This document shows positions 50,293 through 60,929 of a stretch of 64,000 bases of DNA, piece by piece (position 1 is the first letter of the stretch; the number at the start of each line of letters is the position of its first letter). The stretch lies in assembly GCF_026212465.1 (NCBI RefSeq), contig NC_080059.1:19008401-19072400 (forward strand), written 5' to 3'. The notes under the pieces were generated by a model. That model was not told where the DNA came from, did no database searches, and saw nothing but the letters and a program-made list of their open reading frames with translations. This DNA comes from Amaranthus tricolor. Taxonomy: Eukaryota > Streptophyta > Magnoliopsida > Caryophyllales > Amaranthaceae. A program made the translations under genes and the position numbers.

Positions 50293-50563
50293 GTCAATTT
50301 CGCGCGTAAAGTAGGTCAAACATGGTTTGTTATGCACGAAACTTTGCATACAAGACTATTTGGCATATATTATTTTATTCAAATGGTTATAATTGAAAAT
50401 AATAGTCATATGCTAGAAATTAGGTGTTAAGTTGCGATTTTAAGGGTTTTTAAGCGTTTTTGTCAATTTCGCGCGTAAAGTAGCTCAAACTTGGTTTGTT
50501 TTGCACGAAAACTGGCACACAACACTATTTGGCATATATTATTGTGTTGAAATGGTTAGAATT
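50293..50563 (-). repeat. Intronic satellite array, middle part (inverted)
   Basis: About 1.6 monomers between the LTR fragment and copia copy 2, same intronic subfamily. It ends at GAATT, the copia target site. Confidence 0.9.
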
Positions 50564-51798
50564 TGTTGGCCTCTTAGGTTTTGATGATGACTTCACTTCT
50601 AAATAAACAAACATATTTTAGAGATTGTTTTGTAGGTGAATATCCGATTTTGTTAAAAGTTGATGAAGCCTATGACTTGGTTCGTGGAAGTTGTAGATGT
50701 CTCAAATATCCAAGAAATTGGACAATTGCTTTAGAAGTCATTTACTATTCCTGGAGTTAAAGTCCTGACGAAAGTTGTAGATGGAGACAGTGCGCTGTTC
50801 CCCACGATATAGGTCTGAAGAAGACATTAACTAGAAGTTACGAAAATTACGTTTTCTGTTTTTAGTTAATGTAAAAGGTTAAAAGTTTAATTAGTTGCTT
50901 AATTAAATTAATGTATTAATTGGCAAAAGGTTTTTTAAACGCCTAAAAATATGGAGAAGACTTATTCCTCACTTTGAATTAGTCTCCTATAAATTCGGAC
51001 ACCCAAGAGATTTATTCTCTACTTTGAACAAAGTCTCCTATAATTTAGGATCTTCCTAGTGACTCATGTACTATTAACCGTACAAGAAAACCGCAGTCAT
51101 TTTTCACCTCTACTTTCAATAACTTCCCAATTTTCTTTGGGAGCAAGTAAGTAAATGGAAGTTATAGGGTGAGTGCACTACATGGAAATCGTGGGTTGAG
51201 TGCACTGATGGGTGTTCCCTTTATAAACGAGGGAAGCTACGCTCAACCGATATCCATCTAAGAGTGTCCTTAAGGTGAGATCAAAATAAGAAAAATATTT
51301 TGTTCATGTATTTGCCAATTAATTCATTATATTTTTCTTGAGCAACTACTTAATTTTAATCTTCTTAAAAATTGGCTTTGTAAGGGTAATTGAGTGTTTT
51401 TGTTGTAACTAGATTTAAGGGAAGTCTAAGGGAATAGAGAAACTTCAAAAGAAGCGTGAGAAGAGAAAGAGAAGGAGAAAAGAAGAGAAGAGAAATAGGC
51501 CTAGTAGAGAAGCTTCAAGTGAAGCATATTTGTTTTATGTAATTGTAATTGATTGCCTAAAACATAGTGAGAATTTTGAAATCCCGGGGGGTTGTGGTTT
51601 TTCCTTCTTATTAGGCCAAGAAGGTTTCCACGTGAAATTTTTGTTTCCTTTTATTATTTTTCTTTTCGTTTTTGAGTTTAAGTTTTGTTCTTTACTTGAT
51701 ACAATTCCGCAAAAATTAGAGGCAAAAATCTTAAACCTAATACACAACAATTCACCCCCCCCCCTTGTTGCATTCGATCATCTATTAGCATTTCTACA
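50564..51798 (+). repeat. 5' LTR of copia copy 2
   Basis: 1235 bp. It contains the paired motif GGAGACAG...CTGTTCCC at 50783-50802, a TATA box, and two short inverted repeats (51443-51454 and 51512-51525), reduced relatives of the hairpin cluster in copy 1. Confidence 0.95.
51220..51228 (+). promoter_or_regulatory. Putative TATA box in 5' LTR, copy 2
   Basis: TTTATAAAC about 570 bp before the LTR end, the best match in the expected region. Confidence 0.55.
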
Positions 51799-51800
51799 AT

Positions 51801-51812
51801 TGGTATCAGAGC
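51801..51812 (+). promoter_or_regulatory. Primer binding site, copy 2
   Basis: TGGTATCAGAGC two bases inside the 5' LTR; Met-tRNA type. Confidence 0.95.
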
Positions 51813-51867
51813 CCTGTTCCTCTTTTAATCAGGAAACCCTGAGAGTAGTATCCTGTTCCCTGTCAAG

Positions 51868-52677
51868 ATGTTGAAGATGAACGAACGCATGGAAGAAGGG
51901 TACTCCACGCAAAGGCCACTCATGTTCGATGGGAAATTCTATACCTACTGGAAAAATAGAATGGAAATCTTCATAAAGGCCGAAAATTACCAAGTATGGA
52001 GAGTTATTGAAATTGGAGATTTTGAGGTGACGACCATAAACTCCAACAACGAAACTATTCCAAAACCAATCACTGAATACGAGAAAGAAGATTTTCAAAA
52101 GATGGAGATGAACGCTCTTGCTATTAAATTACTTCACTGTGGACTTGGTCCTAATGAGCACAATCGTATTATGGGTTGCAAAACTGCCAAGCAGATTTGG
52201 GACCTGCTAGAAGTTACCCATGAAGGTACTAGTGAAGTGAAGAGATCCAAGATTGACCTGCTGATGTCCAAATATGAAAGATTCGTCATGGAACCTAGGG
52301 AGAACATTCAAGAGATGTTCACTAGGTTTACAAATATCACAAATGAATTAGTCTCTCTTAGTAAGATCATTCCCGTTGATGAACAAGTTAGGAAAATACT
52401 TAGGAGTCTTCCTCAAGACGAACGTTGGAGAGTTAAGGTCACAGCCATTCAAGAATCGAAAGATTTCACCAAGTTCAATTTGGAAGAGTTGGCTGGTTCT
52501 CTCATGACCCATGAATTGCATTTGGGAACAGCCGACAGTGCCCGAAATAAAGGACTGGCTTTAGCAGCAAAGGATCATGAATCAGAAACTGATGATGAGG
52601 AGAGTGCTATGTTGGCAAGAAAATTTAAAAAATTCTTCAGGAACAGCAGATATGGAAATCAAAGAAACAACAAATAA
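51868..52677 (+). pseudogene. gag of copia copy 2 (prematurely stopped)
   Basis: 269 codons from an ATG shortly after the PBS. This is the UBN2/Retrotran_gag_2 type: N-terminal RPLMFDGKFYTYWKNRMEIF, then KTAKQIWDLLEVTHEGTSEV and QEMFTRFTNITNELVSL, then LRSLPQDERWRVKVTAIQES. Gag forms the virus-like particle that packages the RNA. A TAA at 52675-52677 ends the frame shortly before the zinc knuckle. Only the first part of the knuckle (CHKCG, ~52711-52725) is in this frame; its second half (DHFIKDC) is in the next frame, so a small indel follows the stop. Confidence 0.85.
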
Positions 52678-52705
52678 AAGGGAACTGCTAACTTGAAGAC
52701 AAATT

Positions 52706-55051
52706 TTGAATGCCACAAGTGTGGGGACTGATCACTTCATCAAGGATTGCCCTCAATGGAAAAATGAGAAGGGCAAGGGAAAAGCAAGAGAAGTTGGAAG
52801 ACAATATAAGAAGGGAAACTTCAAAACTGATTTTAGAAAGGCAATGATTGCAGCTTGGGGTGATACGGAGAGCGAGGCTGAGACAGAAGCTCCAGTGGAA
52901 GAAGAAACAGCAAACCTATGCCTCATGGCATCTCATCACAGCAAGGATGAAGAGTCCAAAGAAAAAGAGGTTCAAGTGAGGGGGAACAACTCATGCTATC
53001 TCGACAGTGGGTGTTCCAAGCATATGACGGGTGACAAATCTAAATTTCTCTCACTTGAAGCCTATGATGGGGGAACAGTAACCTTCGGCGACAACATGAA
53101 GGGTGAGATAATTGCCAAAGGAAAGGTTGGAAGGTCAAGTTCCCATGCCATTGATAACGTATTTTTAGTCGAGAATTTAAAACACAATTTGCTAAGTATT
53201 TCTCAATTTTGTGACAAAGGTAACTCTGTTAAGTTTACTTCTGAACGATGCACAATTTCTAGGAACAACACAGGAGACCCTGTGCTTGAGGGAATCAGAA
53301 AAGGGAACACTTATGTAGTGGACCTGGACACTGTTCCCAAAACCAGTCTAACGTGTTTAAGTGTCATAGAAGAAGACCCACTACTTTGGCATAAGCGACT
53401 AGGTCATGCTAGTTATTCATTGATTAATGCATTAAGATCAAAAGACCTAGTTAGAGGACTACCAGCTATAAAATTTCTTAAGGAAGAAATTTGTGATCCT
53501 TGTGCCAAAGGAAAACAAGTGAGGTCATCCTTTAAATCAAAGAATTTGGTGACTACCACTAGACCGTTAGAATTAATTCATATGGATTTATGTAGACCTA
53601 TGAGAACACAAAGTCGTAGTGGCAAAAGGTATGTGTTTGTTGTTGTTGATGATTATAGTAGATTCACTTGGACCTTATTTTTGGTAAGTAAAGATGAAGC
53701 TTTTGATGAGTTTGTTTCTTTTGCTAATAAAATACAAAAATCTACCAATAATCAAATTGTTCACATAAGGTCTGATCATGGGAAAGAATTTGAAAATTCA
53801 AACTTCATGAATTATTGCAATGAACATGGTATAAATCACAATTTTTCCGCACCTAGAACACCACAACAAAATGGAGTGGTAGAGAAGAAAAATAGGACCT
53901 TAGAAGAAATGGCTAGGACCATGTTGATTGCTAGTTGTCTACCTAGAAATTTTTTGGCTGAAGCCGTCAATACTGCATGCTATATTCTTAATCGTATATT
54001 AATAAGAACAATCACTTCAAAAACACCCTATGAATTACTCAAAGGTGTTAAACCAAATAATTCCTACTTTCGTATATTTGGATGCAAATGTTTTGTACAT
54101 GTAAATGGAAAACGAAATGTAGGCAAATTTGATGAAAGAAGTGATGAAGCAGTATTTCTTAGTTACTCATCACAAAGTAAAGCTTACAGAGTTTACAACA
54201 AAAGAACAATGTGTGTAGAAGAATCAATTCATGTTATTTTTGATGAAATTAACTTTTCAACAAGTGAACAGGATATCAATAATGTTAAAATTGGTCTTGC
54301 TCAACTAGAGAACGATGATGAAGAAATAAAAGTGTTAGAACAAGGAACAGCAGGTGAACAAGCAATACAAGAAGATGCAGAAGAAATTGACCAAGTTCAG
54401 GAACTGCCAGTACAAGAGGACCAACAGACTGTTCCCAATCCAGCTGTTTCCACAGATGAGCAGAATGAACCAGTAGCTGAACGGAATGACAATCAAGTTG
54501 CTGAACAAGAACATGCAACTGTTCCCACAACAGAATTAGTGCCTAAACCTTGGAAATATAAAAGTTATCATCCTCTTGATTCGATTATAAGTGATATAAA
54601 TAAGGGAACACAAACAAGATCCCAAATGAGAAAGTTTTGTGCACGCTTTGCGTTCCTATCATCACTTGAACCTAAAAATCACGAGGAAGCTTTAAAGGAC
54701 TCCGAATGGGTCGTAGCCATGCAAGATGAATTGAACGAGTTTGAAAGAAATAAAGTATGGCACTTAGAACCCAAACCAAAACACAAGAAGGTAATTGGTT
54801 TGAAATGGGTATTTCGGAATAAGCTTGATGAACATGGAATAATAGTGAGAAATAAAGCAAGACTCGTGGTCAAAGGATACAATCAACAAGAAGGTATTGA
54901 TTACACTGAGACTTTTGCTCCAGTAGCAAGATTAGAGGCTATTAGAATCTTAATTTCTTTTGCTGCATTCATGAGCTTTAAATTATATCAAATGGATGTG
55001 AAATGTGCTTTCTTAAATGGCTTTCTTGATGAAGAAGTTTTTGTTGAATAA
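52706..55051 (+). pseudogene. pol of copia copy 2: protease, integrase, start of RT
   Basis: A frame of 781 codons; the ATG at its left end is not natural, because the frame enters through the shifted zinc knuckle (DHFIKDC). Protease [12 protein letters not shown] (Asp near residue 100). Pre-integrase HHCC (His 229 and 234, Cys 263 and 266). Integrase Asp 294 in HMDLC, Asp 357 in RSDHGK and Glu 393 in GVVEKK. The residue after HMDLC is Arg where copy 1 has Gly. A Glu/Gln-rich linker then leads into RT ([22 protein letters not shown]). TAA at 55049-55051 replaces the Gln codon that copy 1 has just after EEVFVE. The long coiled-coil and second zinc knuckle seen in copy 1 are absent between gag and protease. 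Confidence 0.93.
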
Positions 55052-56194
55052 CCCCCTGGTTTTGAGAACACCTCTTGTCTTGATCATGTCTACAAGCTTG
55101 ACAAAGCTTTATATGGCTTAAAGCAAGCTCCTAGGCAATGGTATGAAAGACTATCAAAGTTTTTGATTCAAAATAACTTTGTAAGAGGAAAAATTGATAA
55201 AACCTTATTCTGTAAGAATAAAGGTTATGATATTTTAGTTGTTCAAATTTATGTTGATGATATTATTTTCGGTGCGACCAATGATTTGTTATGTAAAAAA
55301 TTTGCCAACCTTATGGGCACAGAATTTGAAATGAGCATGATGAGAGAATTATATTTCTTCCTTGGTTTGCAAATTAAACAAACTGAAAATGGTATTTTTA
55401 TTCATCAACAAAAATACATAAAAAAACTTCTTAAGAAGTATGGTCTAAACAACGCTAAAACCAACCATACACCCATGGCTACAAATGTTAGATTAGATGA
55501 AGACCTAAATGGAACTAACGTAGATCAAACAATGTATCGAGGCATGATAGGCTCCTTATTGTATCTAAATGCAAGTAGACCCGATATTTCATTTAGTGTT
55601 GGTTTATGTGCTAGATTTCAGTCCAATCCCAAAGAATCACATCTCACAGCAGTAAAACAGATTTTAAGATATTTGAAGGGAACAGACGACTTGTCCCTAT
55701 TTTATCGTAAAAGTGATGTTTATGATTTAAAAGGTTTTAGTGATGCAGATTATTCAGGTGATCTAGTTAATAGAAAAAGCACGTCAGGTATGGTACAATT
55801 TCTTGGTTCATGTTTAGTTTCATGGAGTTCCAAGAAACAAAACACGGTTGCATTATCCACAGCCGAAGCTGAATACGTAGCAGCAGCAGCTTGCTGTTCC
55901 CAAATGCTTTGGATAAAACAGCAACTAAGAGATTTTGGTATTAAAATTGAATGCATTCCTAGTTATTGTGATAATACCAGTGCCATATGTATATCTAAAG
56001 ATCTAGTGCATCACTCACGAGCTAAACATATACATATTAGACATCATTTTCTTAAGGATAATGTAGAAAACAAAAATATTATATTAAAGCATGTTAACAC
56101 TAATGAACAAGTTGCAGATATTCTGACTAAACCACTTCCAAGGGAACAATATGAAAAGATGAGATTGGAACTTGGTATGATCAAGCTCCACTAA
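55052..56194 (+). pseudogene. pol of copia copy 2: RT catalytic part and RNase H
   Basis: Same frame as the preceding segment after one nonsense codon. It contains [14 protein letters not shown], the YVDDIIFGA catalytic box, [29 protein letters not shown], and RNase H with [37 protein letters not shown] and HIRHHFLKDNV. It ends at a natural stop at 56194 (GMIKLH). No further break is seen. Confidence 0.93.
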
Positions 56195-56693
56195 AGTTAG
56201 TTGCATATATTTCCCATTGAAGCATCATGAGAATGAAAAGGTCAGGAATCAACCTCAATATCTTGATTGAAAATCAATTATTGAATGGAACACTTAATAA
56301 AGTTTGTACCATGAATGTCTTCTAATTTGCATGTGTTAATCTGATCAGACCAAAGCAGTTGTTCATTATTCTCTTCATATAAAATCTCACAATATCACAA
56401 TTCATCTCAATACTATCTTATTTTATTTTCATTATTTTTATTTCATATCTCTATAAAAACAGCCAACATAATCATAAAAAAAAAAAAAAAAAAGGGGGAA
56501 AACGGTTTTTTTCTTCACTCAAGTAATGCAAAGGGCAATAAAGAGATGGGACGTGAAGGAGTAAACCGTCACTTCAATCATTTAAACTCCCTCCCTTTAC
56601 GTCATAACACTACACTCCCCCAAACCTTTCTCTCAACCTCTCACTCAAGAAACCGTCCTTCTCCCTTCTCTCAACACCTTCAAAAATTCAAAA
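56195..56693 (+). other. Spacer between pol and ORF3, copy 2
   Basis: 500 bp. It contains an A18G5 purine run (56476-56498) resembling a polypurine tract, followed by a C/T-rich stretch before the ORF3 ATG. No gene. Confidence 0.65.
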
Positions 56694-58370
56694 ATGAAAT
56701 CCCCAAAATCCTCTAAATCCGACAAGAGAACTACCAAATCCCGTACACCAGAACAGCCAAAACCACTAAGAGTAGTTCTTCCTCCACCATTACTGAATGC
56801 TGCACCACCCACACCAACAGAAACTACACAAGAATCACCCAAACACTCCACTGAGCCCACAGGTACCAAAAGAAAAATTCCGTTTCCAAAAGGTGGTTCA
56901 TCTTCCAGAGTAGTTAAGCGTTCGAAGCATGTTGATCCAAACAGTGCCGAAGAAGTTTCAAAGGAGACGACAGTAGGGTTCGGGTTGGATAAGTATTGGT
57001 ATGATTCTACTCACTTTCCTAAATTGCATGACATTTTAAAAAATCAAGAATGGGAATCATTGATGTCCACTTTCAGTTGCAATTCCATTTTTCCAAACCT
57101 AATGAGAGAATTTATTTTAACTTTCTCTAATGATGGTGGAATGTGTTCTAGTATTGTCAAAAATGTTAAAATTGAATTTAACAGTGCTTTATTGGGGGAA
57201 TGGTTTAATGTTCCCAATGTTGGTTTTGATACATATTATATTGGGTCGAAGATTGCATTTTCTGGCATAAATGAACGAACAATTCTAAAATTTTTAGGGG
57301 TTGATCAAAAGAAGGGGAAGATCAGTCACAATGTTCTGTCTCCTATGCATAAATTGTTGTACAATGTTACTCACAGATTCATTTTACCACGAAACTCAAA
57401 ACGTAGTCAAGTGAGTTTGCGTGATGCCACTTTAATTTACTGCATGGAAAAACATATTAAAATAAATTTTCCTTCAATGATGATCTCTCATTTATCAGAC
57501 TGCATTGAAAAGAAAAGTTTCATTGGTTATGGAGGGTTGCTAACCTGGATTTTTAGAAAATTTGAGGTCCCATTAGAAGGGTTGGAGTTCCCAATGGGTC
57601 CCAACATGAAAATTGGTGCGAAATGTTTACAAAATCTGCATTTAAAATTGAATGATGAGGGGATATTGATGCATGAGGAGGTTGTAGAAGTTGGATCTGA
57701 AGAAGAAGGGGCTGAAGAAGTTGAAGAGGAAAAGGAGAACAAGGAGAATAAGAAAGAAAAGGAACAAGATTATGTTCCCTCTGAAAATATTGAAACATCT
57801 GAAAAAGGGGAACAGGACGGAGCTACAAGTAAGGGGGAAAAGGACGAACAGAAAGAAGCCTTGGATGATAATACTCCTCACAATCTCTGCAGTGATTCCA
57901 GTGATGAAGAGATTGTGTTGTCTATGAGGAAAAAGGCTAAGTCAATACAAAGGAAGAGTAGGAGGTTGGCCTCGAAACGCAAGTCTACTGTGGTTGATGA
58001 AACCACATCTGACACCATACCTGAGCCAACACCTAATGAACCTTCCTCTCCCAAGCCAGCCACTCCACCACAACATCAAATACCATCACCACCACAATCA
58101 CCTATCCAGTTTACACCACCACCAAAATCACACACTTCACCTAATATTGGCTGTACTAACTTTGACTCTGTTCCTGCAGCTTCTTCAAATTCCATTCTCT
58201 CCAAGCTCCTTGATCTACAGTCTAAATTCACTGCCTTTCAAGATGAAATTTGCGTCTCTCTTTCCTCAATTGTTGATCAACTTGCCCTGATGGAAAACCG
58301 TCTTGGTGCAAAGTTGGACACTGTTGAAGTGCAGACCGAATACATTGATGAAGAAGAGACCGCCCCTTGA
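56694..58370 (+). CDS. ORF3, env-position protein of Sirevirus-like element
   Basis: 558 intact codons; the ATG at 56694 is the first in frame and follows a pyrimidine-rich leader. Residues 1-80 are basic and Pro/Ser/Thr-rich (TKRKIPFPKG). About 85-325 is the conserved part shared with copy 1 (VGFGLDKYWYDS, FPNLMREFILTFS, GKISHNVLSPMHKLLYN, YGGLLTWIFRKF). I read it as the putative plant transposon protein family, from memory. Then come an acidic Glu/Lys stretch (~325-400), a basic RKSRRLASKRK patch that could be a nuclear signal, a Pro-rich segment (~440-485), and a leucine-rich helical tail (~500-540). No signal peptide or membrane span is evident, so an envelope role is not supported. It is the only long intact frame of this element while gag and pol are broken. 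Confidence 0.85.
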   Translation: MKSPKSSKSDKRTTKSRTPEQPKPLRVVLPPPLLNAAPPTPTETTQESPKHSTEPTGTKRKIPFPKGGSSSRVVKRSKHVDPNSAEEVSKETTVGFGLDKYWYDSTHFPKLHDILKNQEWESLMSTFSCNSIFPNLMREFILTFSNDGGMCSSIVKNVKIEFNSALLGEWFNVPNVGFDTYYIGSKIAFSGINERTILKFLGVDQKKGKISHNVLSPMHKLLYNVTHRFILPRNSKRSQVSLRDATLIYCMEKHIKINFPSMMISHLSDCIEKKSFIGYGGLLTWIFRKFEVPLEGLEFPMGPNMKIGAKCLQNLHLKLNDEGILMHEEVVEVGSEEEGAEEVEEEKENKENKKEKEQDYVPSENIETSEKGEQDGATSKGEKDEQKEALDDNTPHNLCSDSSDEEIVLSMRKKAKSIQRKSRRLASKRKSTVVDETTSDTIPEPTPNEPSSPKPATPPQHQIPSPPQSPIQFTPPPKSHTSPNIGCTNFDSVPAASSNSILSKLLDLQSKFTAFQDEICVSLSSIVDQLALMENRLGAKLDTVEVQTEYIDEEETAP

Positions 58371-59071
58371 TCCCTCTCCTCAAAATTTTAATGATTTGTT
58401 GGATGTGACACTTATCAAACAATTTCTCTTTCTGTTGTTGTACCATCTGGGGTACAACATTGTATCTGTTTGTTGAACAATTACTACATTTTCTTTTCTT
58501 GCTTTTATTTTCATGGTCTGTGATGCTTAACTCTATGCAGATTTGAATTGCTTTTCATGGAACTTACTTTCATTTGTTTTTTCTTGCTTTCATCACTGAC
58601 AAATCTATATGGTTTGTGCTAAGGTTTGATGCCCCCCAATTCTTTTTGATTGATGACAAAAGGGGGAAGAGATGCACAAACTTAAGAGAAGTTGTGAATA
58701 CACAGTCTCCATATCTTTGATAGATTGATTTATATTGCTCTTTAATGGAAATTATTGCATACTGTGATCTGCTAAGGGCTTAAAATATCATTATCTAAGT
58801 TGATCTGTGCTGTTAAGTTTAACTGTTGTTTAATTGTTCTAAATTCGTCATATTATTTGTTAATTTGTGTTAGTTTAAACTATTTTTGTGTTAGTTTAAT
58901 TATTTTTGTTATGTTTTTGTATGGAGTAAATTGTTCTACTATGAGTGCTTGGTAAATTATATTGTAACGAGTTAATATACTAAGTTATTTGGAGTTACTT
59001 TAATCTCTAGTATACTCTAAGAATTTTGCTTTACTCTATTTTACTTAAGTTTGTTTATAAAGTTTGTCTTC
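58371..59071 (+). other. Non-coding region between ORF3 and 3' LTR, copy 2
   Basis: 700 bp, T-rich, no gene. An internal polypurine tract (CAAAAGGGGGAAGAG) lies at about 58657-58670, the counterpart of 10337-10350 in copy 1. Confidence 0.7.
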
Positions 59072-59088
59072 ATCAAAAAGGGGGAATT
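59072..59088 (+). promoter_or_regulatory. Polypurine tract, copy 2
   Basis: ATCAAAAAGGGGGAATT immediately before the 3' LTR. Confidence 0.9.
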
Positions 59089-60325
59089 TGTTGGCCTCTT
59101 AGGTTTTGATGATGACTTCACTTCTAAATAAACAAACATATTTTAGAGATTGTTTTGTAGGTGAATATCCGATTTTGTTAAAAGTTGATGAAGCCTATGA
59201 CTTGGTTCGTGGAAGTTGTAGATGTCTCAAATATCCAAGAAATTGGACAATTGCTTTAGAAGTCATTTACTATTCCTGGAGTTAAAGTCCTGACGAAAGT
59301 TGTAGATGGAGACAGTGCGCTGTTCCCCACGATATAGGTCTGAAGAAGACATTAACTAGAAGTTACGAAAATTACGTTTTCTGTTTTTAGTTAATGTAAA
59401 AGGTTAAAAGTTTAATTAGTTGCTTAATTAAATTAATGTATTAATTGGCAAAAGGTTTTTTAAACGCCTAAAAATATGGAGAAGACTTATTCCTCACTTT
59501 GAATTAGTCTCCTATAAATTCGGACACCCAAGAGATTTATTCTCTACTTTGAACAAAGTCTCCTATAATTTAGGATCTTCCTAGTGACTCATGTACTATT
59601 AACCGTACAAGAAAACCGCAGTCATTTTTCACCTCTACTTTCAATAACTTCCCAATTTTCTTTGGGAGCAAGTAAGTAAATGGAAGTTATAGGGTGAGTG
59701 CACTACATGGAAATCGTGGGTTGAGTGCACTGATGGGTGTTCCCTTTATAAACGAGGGAAGCTACGCTCAACCGATATCCATCTAAGAGTGTCCTTAAGG
59801 TGAGATCAAAATAAGAAAAATATTTTGTTCATGTATTTGCCAATTAATTCATTATATTTTTCTTGAGCAACTACTTAATTTTAATCTTCTTAAAAATTGG
59901 CTTTGTAAGGGTAATTGAGTGTTTTTGTTTTAACTAGACTTAAGGGAAGTCTAGGGGAATAGAGAAGCTTCAAAAGAAGCGTGAGAAGAGAAAGAGAAGG
60001 AGAAAAGAAGAGAAGAGAAATAGGCCTATAGTAGAGAAGCTTCAAGTGAAGCATATTTGTTTTATGTAATTGTAATTGATTGCCTAAAACATAGTGAGAA
60101 TTTTGAAATCCCAGGGGGTCGTGGTTTTTCCTTCTTATTAGGCCAAGAAGGTTTCCACGTAAAATTTTTGTCTCCTTTTATTATTTTTCTTTTCGTTTTT
60201 GAGTTTAAGTTTTGTTCTTTACTTGATACAATTCCGCAAAAATTAGAGGCAAAAATCTTAAACCTAATACACAACAATTCACCCCCCCCTCTTCTTGCAT
60301 TTGATCATCTATTAGCATTCCTACA
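59089..60325 (+). repeat. 3' LTR of copia copy 2
   Basis: 1237 bp. The first ~840 bp appear identical to the 5' LTR. All differences I see are in the last ~400 bp: about ten substitutions, a 2-bp insertion, and changes in the C-run. Confidence 0.95.
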
Positions 60326-60905
60326 GAATTGAAAATAAATTTCATATGCTAGAAATTAGGTGTTAAGTTGCGATTTTAAGGGTTTTTAAGCGTTTTTGTC
60401 AATTTCGCGCGTAAAGTAGCTCAAATTTGGTTTGTTATGCACGAAACTTGGCACACAACACTATTTAGCATATATTATTGTGTTGAAATGGTTAGAATTG
60501 AAAATAAAAGTCATATGCTAGAAATTAGAAGTTAAGTTGCGATTTTAAGGGTTTTTAAGTGTTTTTGTCAATTTCGCGCGTAAAGTAGGTCAAATTTGGT
60601 TTGTTATGCACGAAACTTGGCACACAACACTATTTGGCATATATTATTGTGTTGAAATGGTTAGAATTGAAAATAATAGTCATATGCTAGAAATTAGGTG
60701 TTAAGTTGCGATTTTAAGGGTTTTTAAGCATTTTTGTCAATTTCGCGCGTAAAGTAGCTCAAACTTGGTTTGTGTTGCACGAAACTTGGCACACAACACT
60801 ATTTGGTATATATTATTGTGTAGAAGTTGTTAGAATTGAAAATCATAGTCATATTCTAGAATTTACGTGTTAATTTGCGATTTTATGCGTTTTTAACCGT
60901 TTTTG
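60326..60905 (-). repeat. Intronic satellite array, right part (inverted)
   Basis: About 3.4 monomers, same orientation and subfamily as 49211-49958. The last unit diverges (ATTTACGTGTTAATTTGCG, TTTTATGCGTTTTTAACCG) and runs into the intron acceptor region. Both edge units carry ATGCG where internal units have AAGGG. Confidence 0.93.
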
Positions 60906-60929
60906 ACACTAACATCAATTTTCTCTTAG

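Larger units (their letters stand above)
50564..60325 (+). mobile_element. Sirevirus-like Ty1/copia LTR retrotransposon, copy 2
   Basis: 9762 bp, LTRs of 1235 and 1237 bp (TGTTGG...CTACA), target duplication GAATT (50559-50563 and 60326-60330). Order: LTR, PBS, gag, protease/integrase/RT/RNase H, ORF3, two polypurine tracts, LTR. Proteins and layout are close to copy 1, but the LTRs differ strongly in length and sequence, so these are two related subfamilies. It is inserted in the satellite monomers of the CACTA intron, in the same direction as the CACTA gene. LTR divergence (about a dozen differences) makes it older than copy 1, although ORF3 is intact. Confidence 0.95.
49211..60929 (+). other. 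Giant last-but-one intron of the CACTA gene
   Basis: Donor AAG/GTACAC at 49210/49211 and acceptor CTCTTAG/TGC at 60929/60930; these ends join the His-Asp exon and the Gln-Cys exon in phase. The intron is 11.7 kb, of which 9.76 kb is copia copy 2 and about 0.33 kb an LTR fragment. The remaining ~1.6 kb is satellite monomers. Confidence 0.8.

Noticed and set aside
56694..58370. Retroviral envelope gene
   Set aside because: Its position after pol suggests env, but no signal peptide, membrane span or cleavage site is visible, so I keep the neutral name ORF3.
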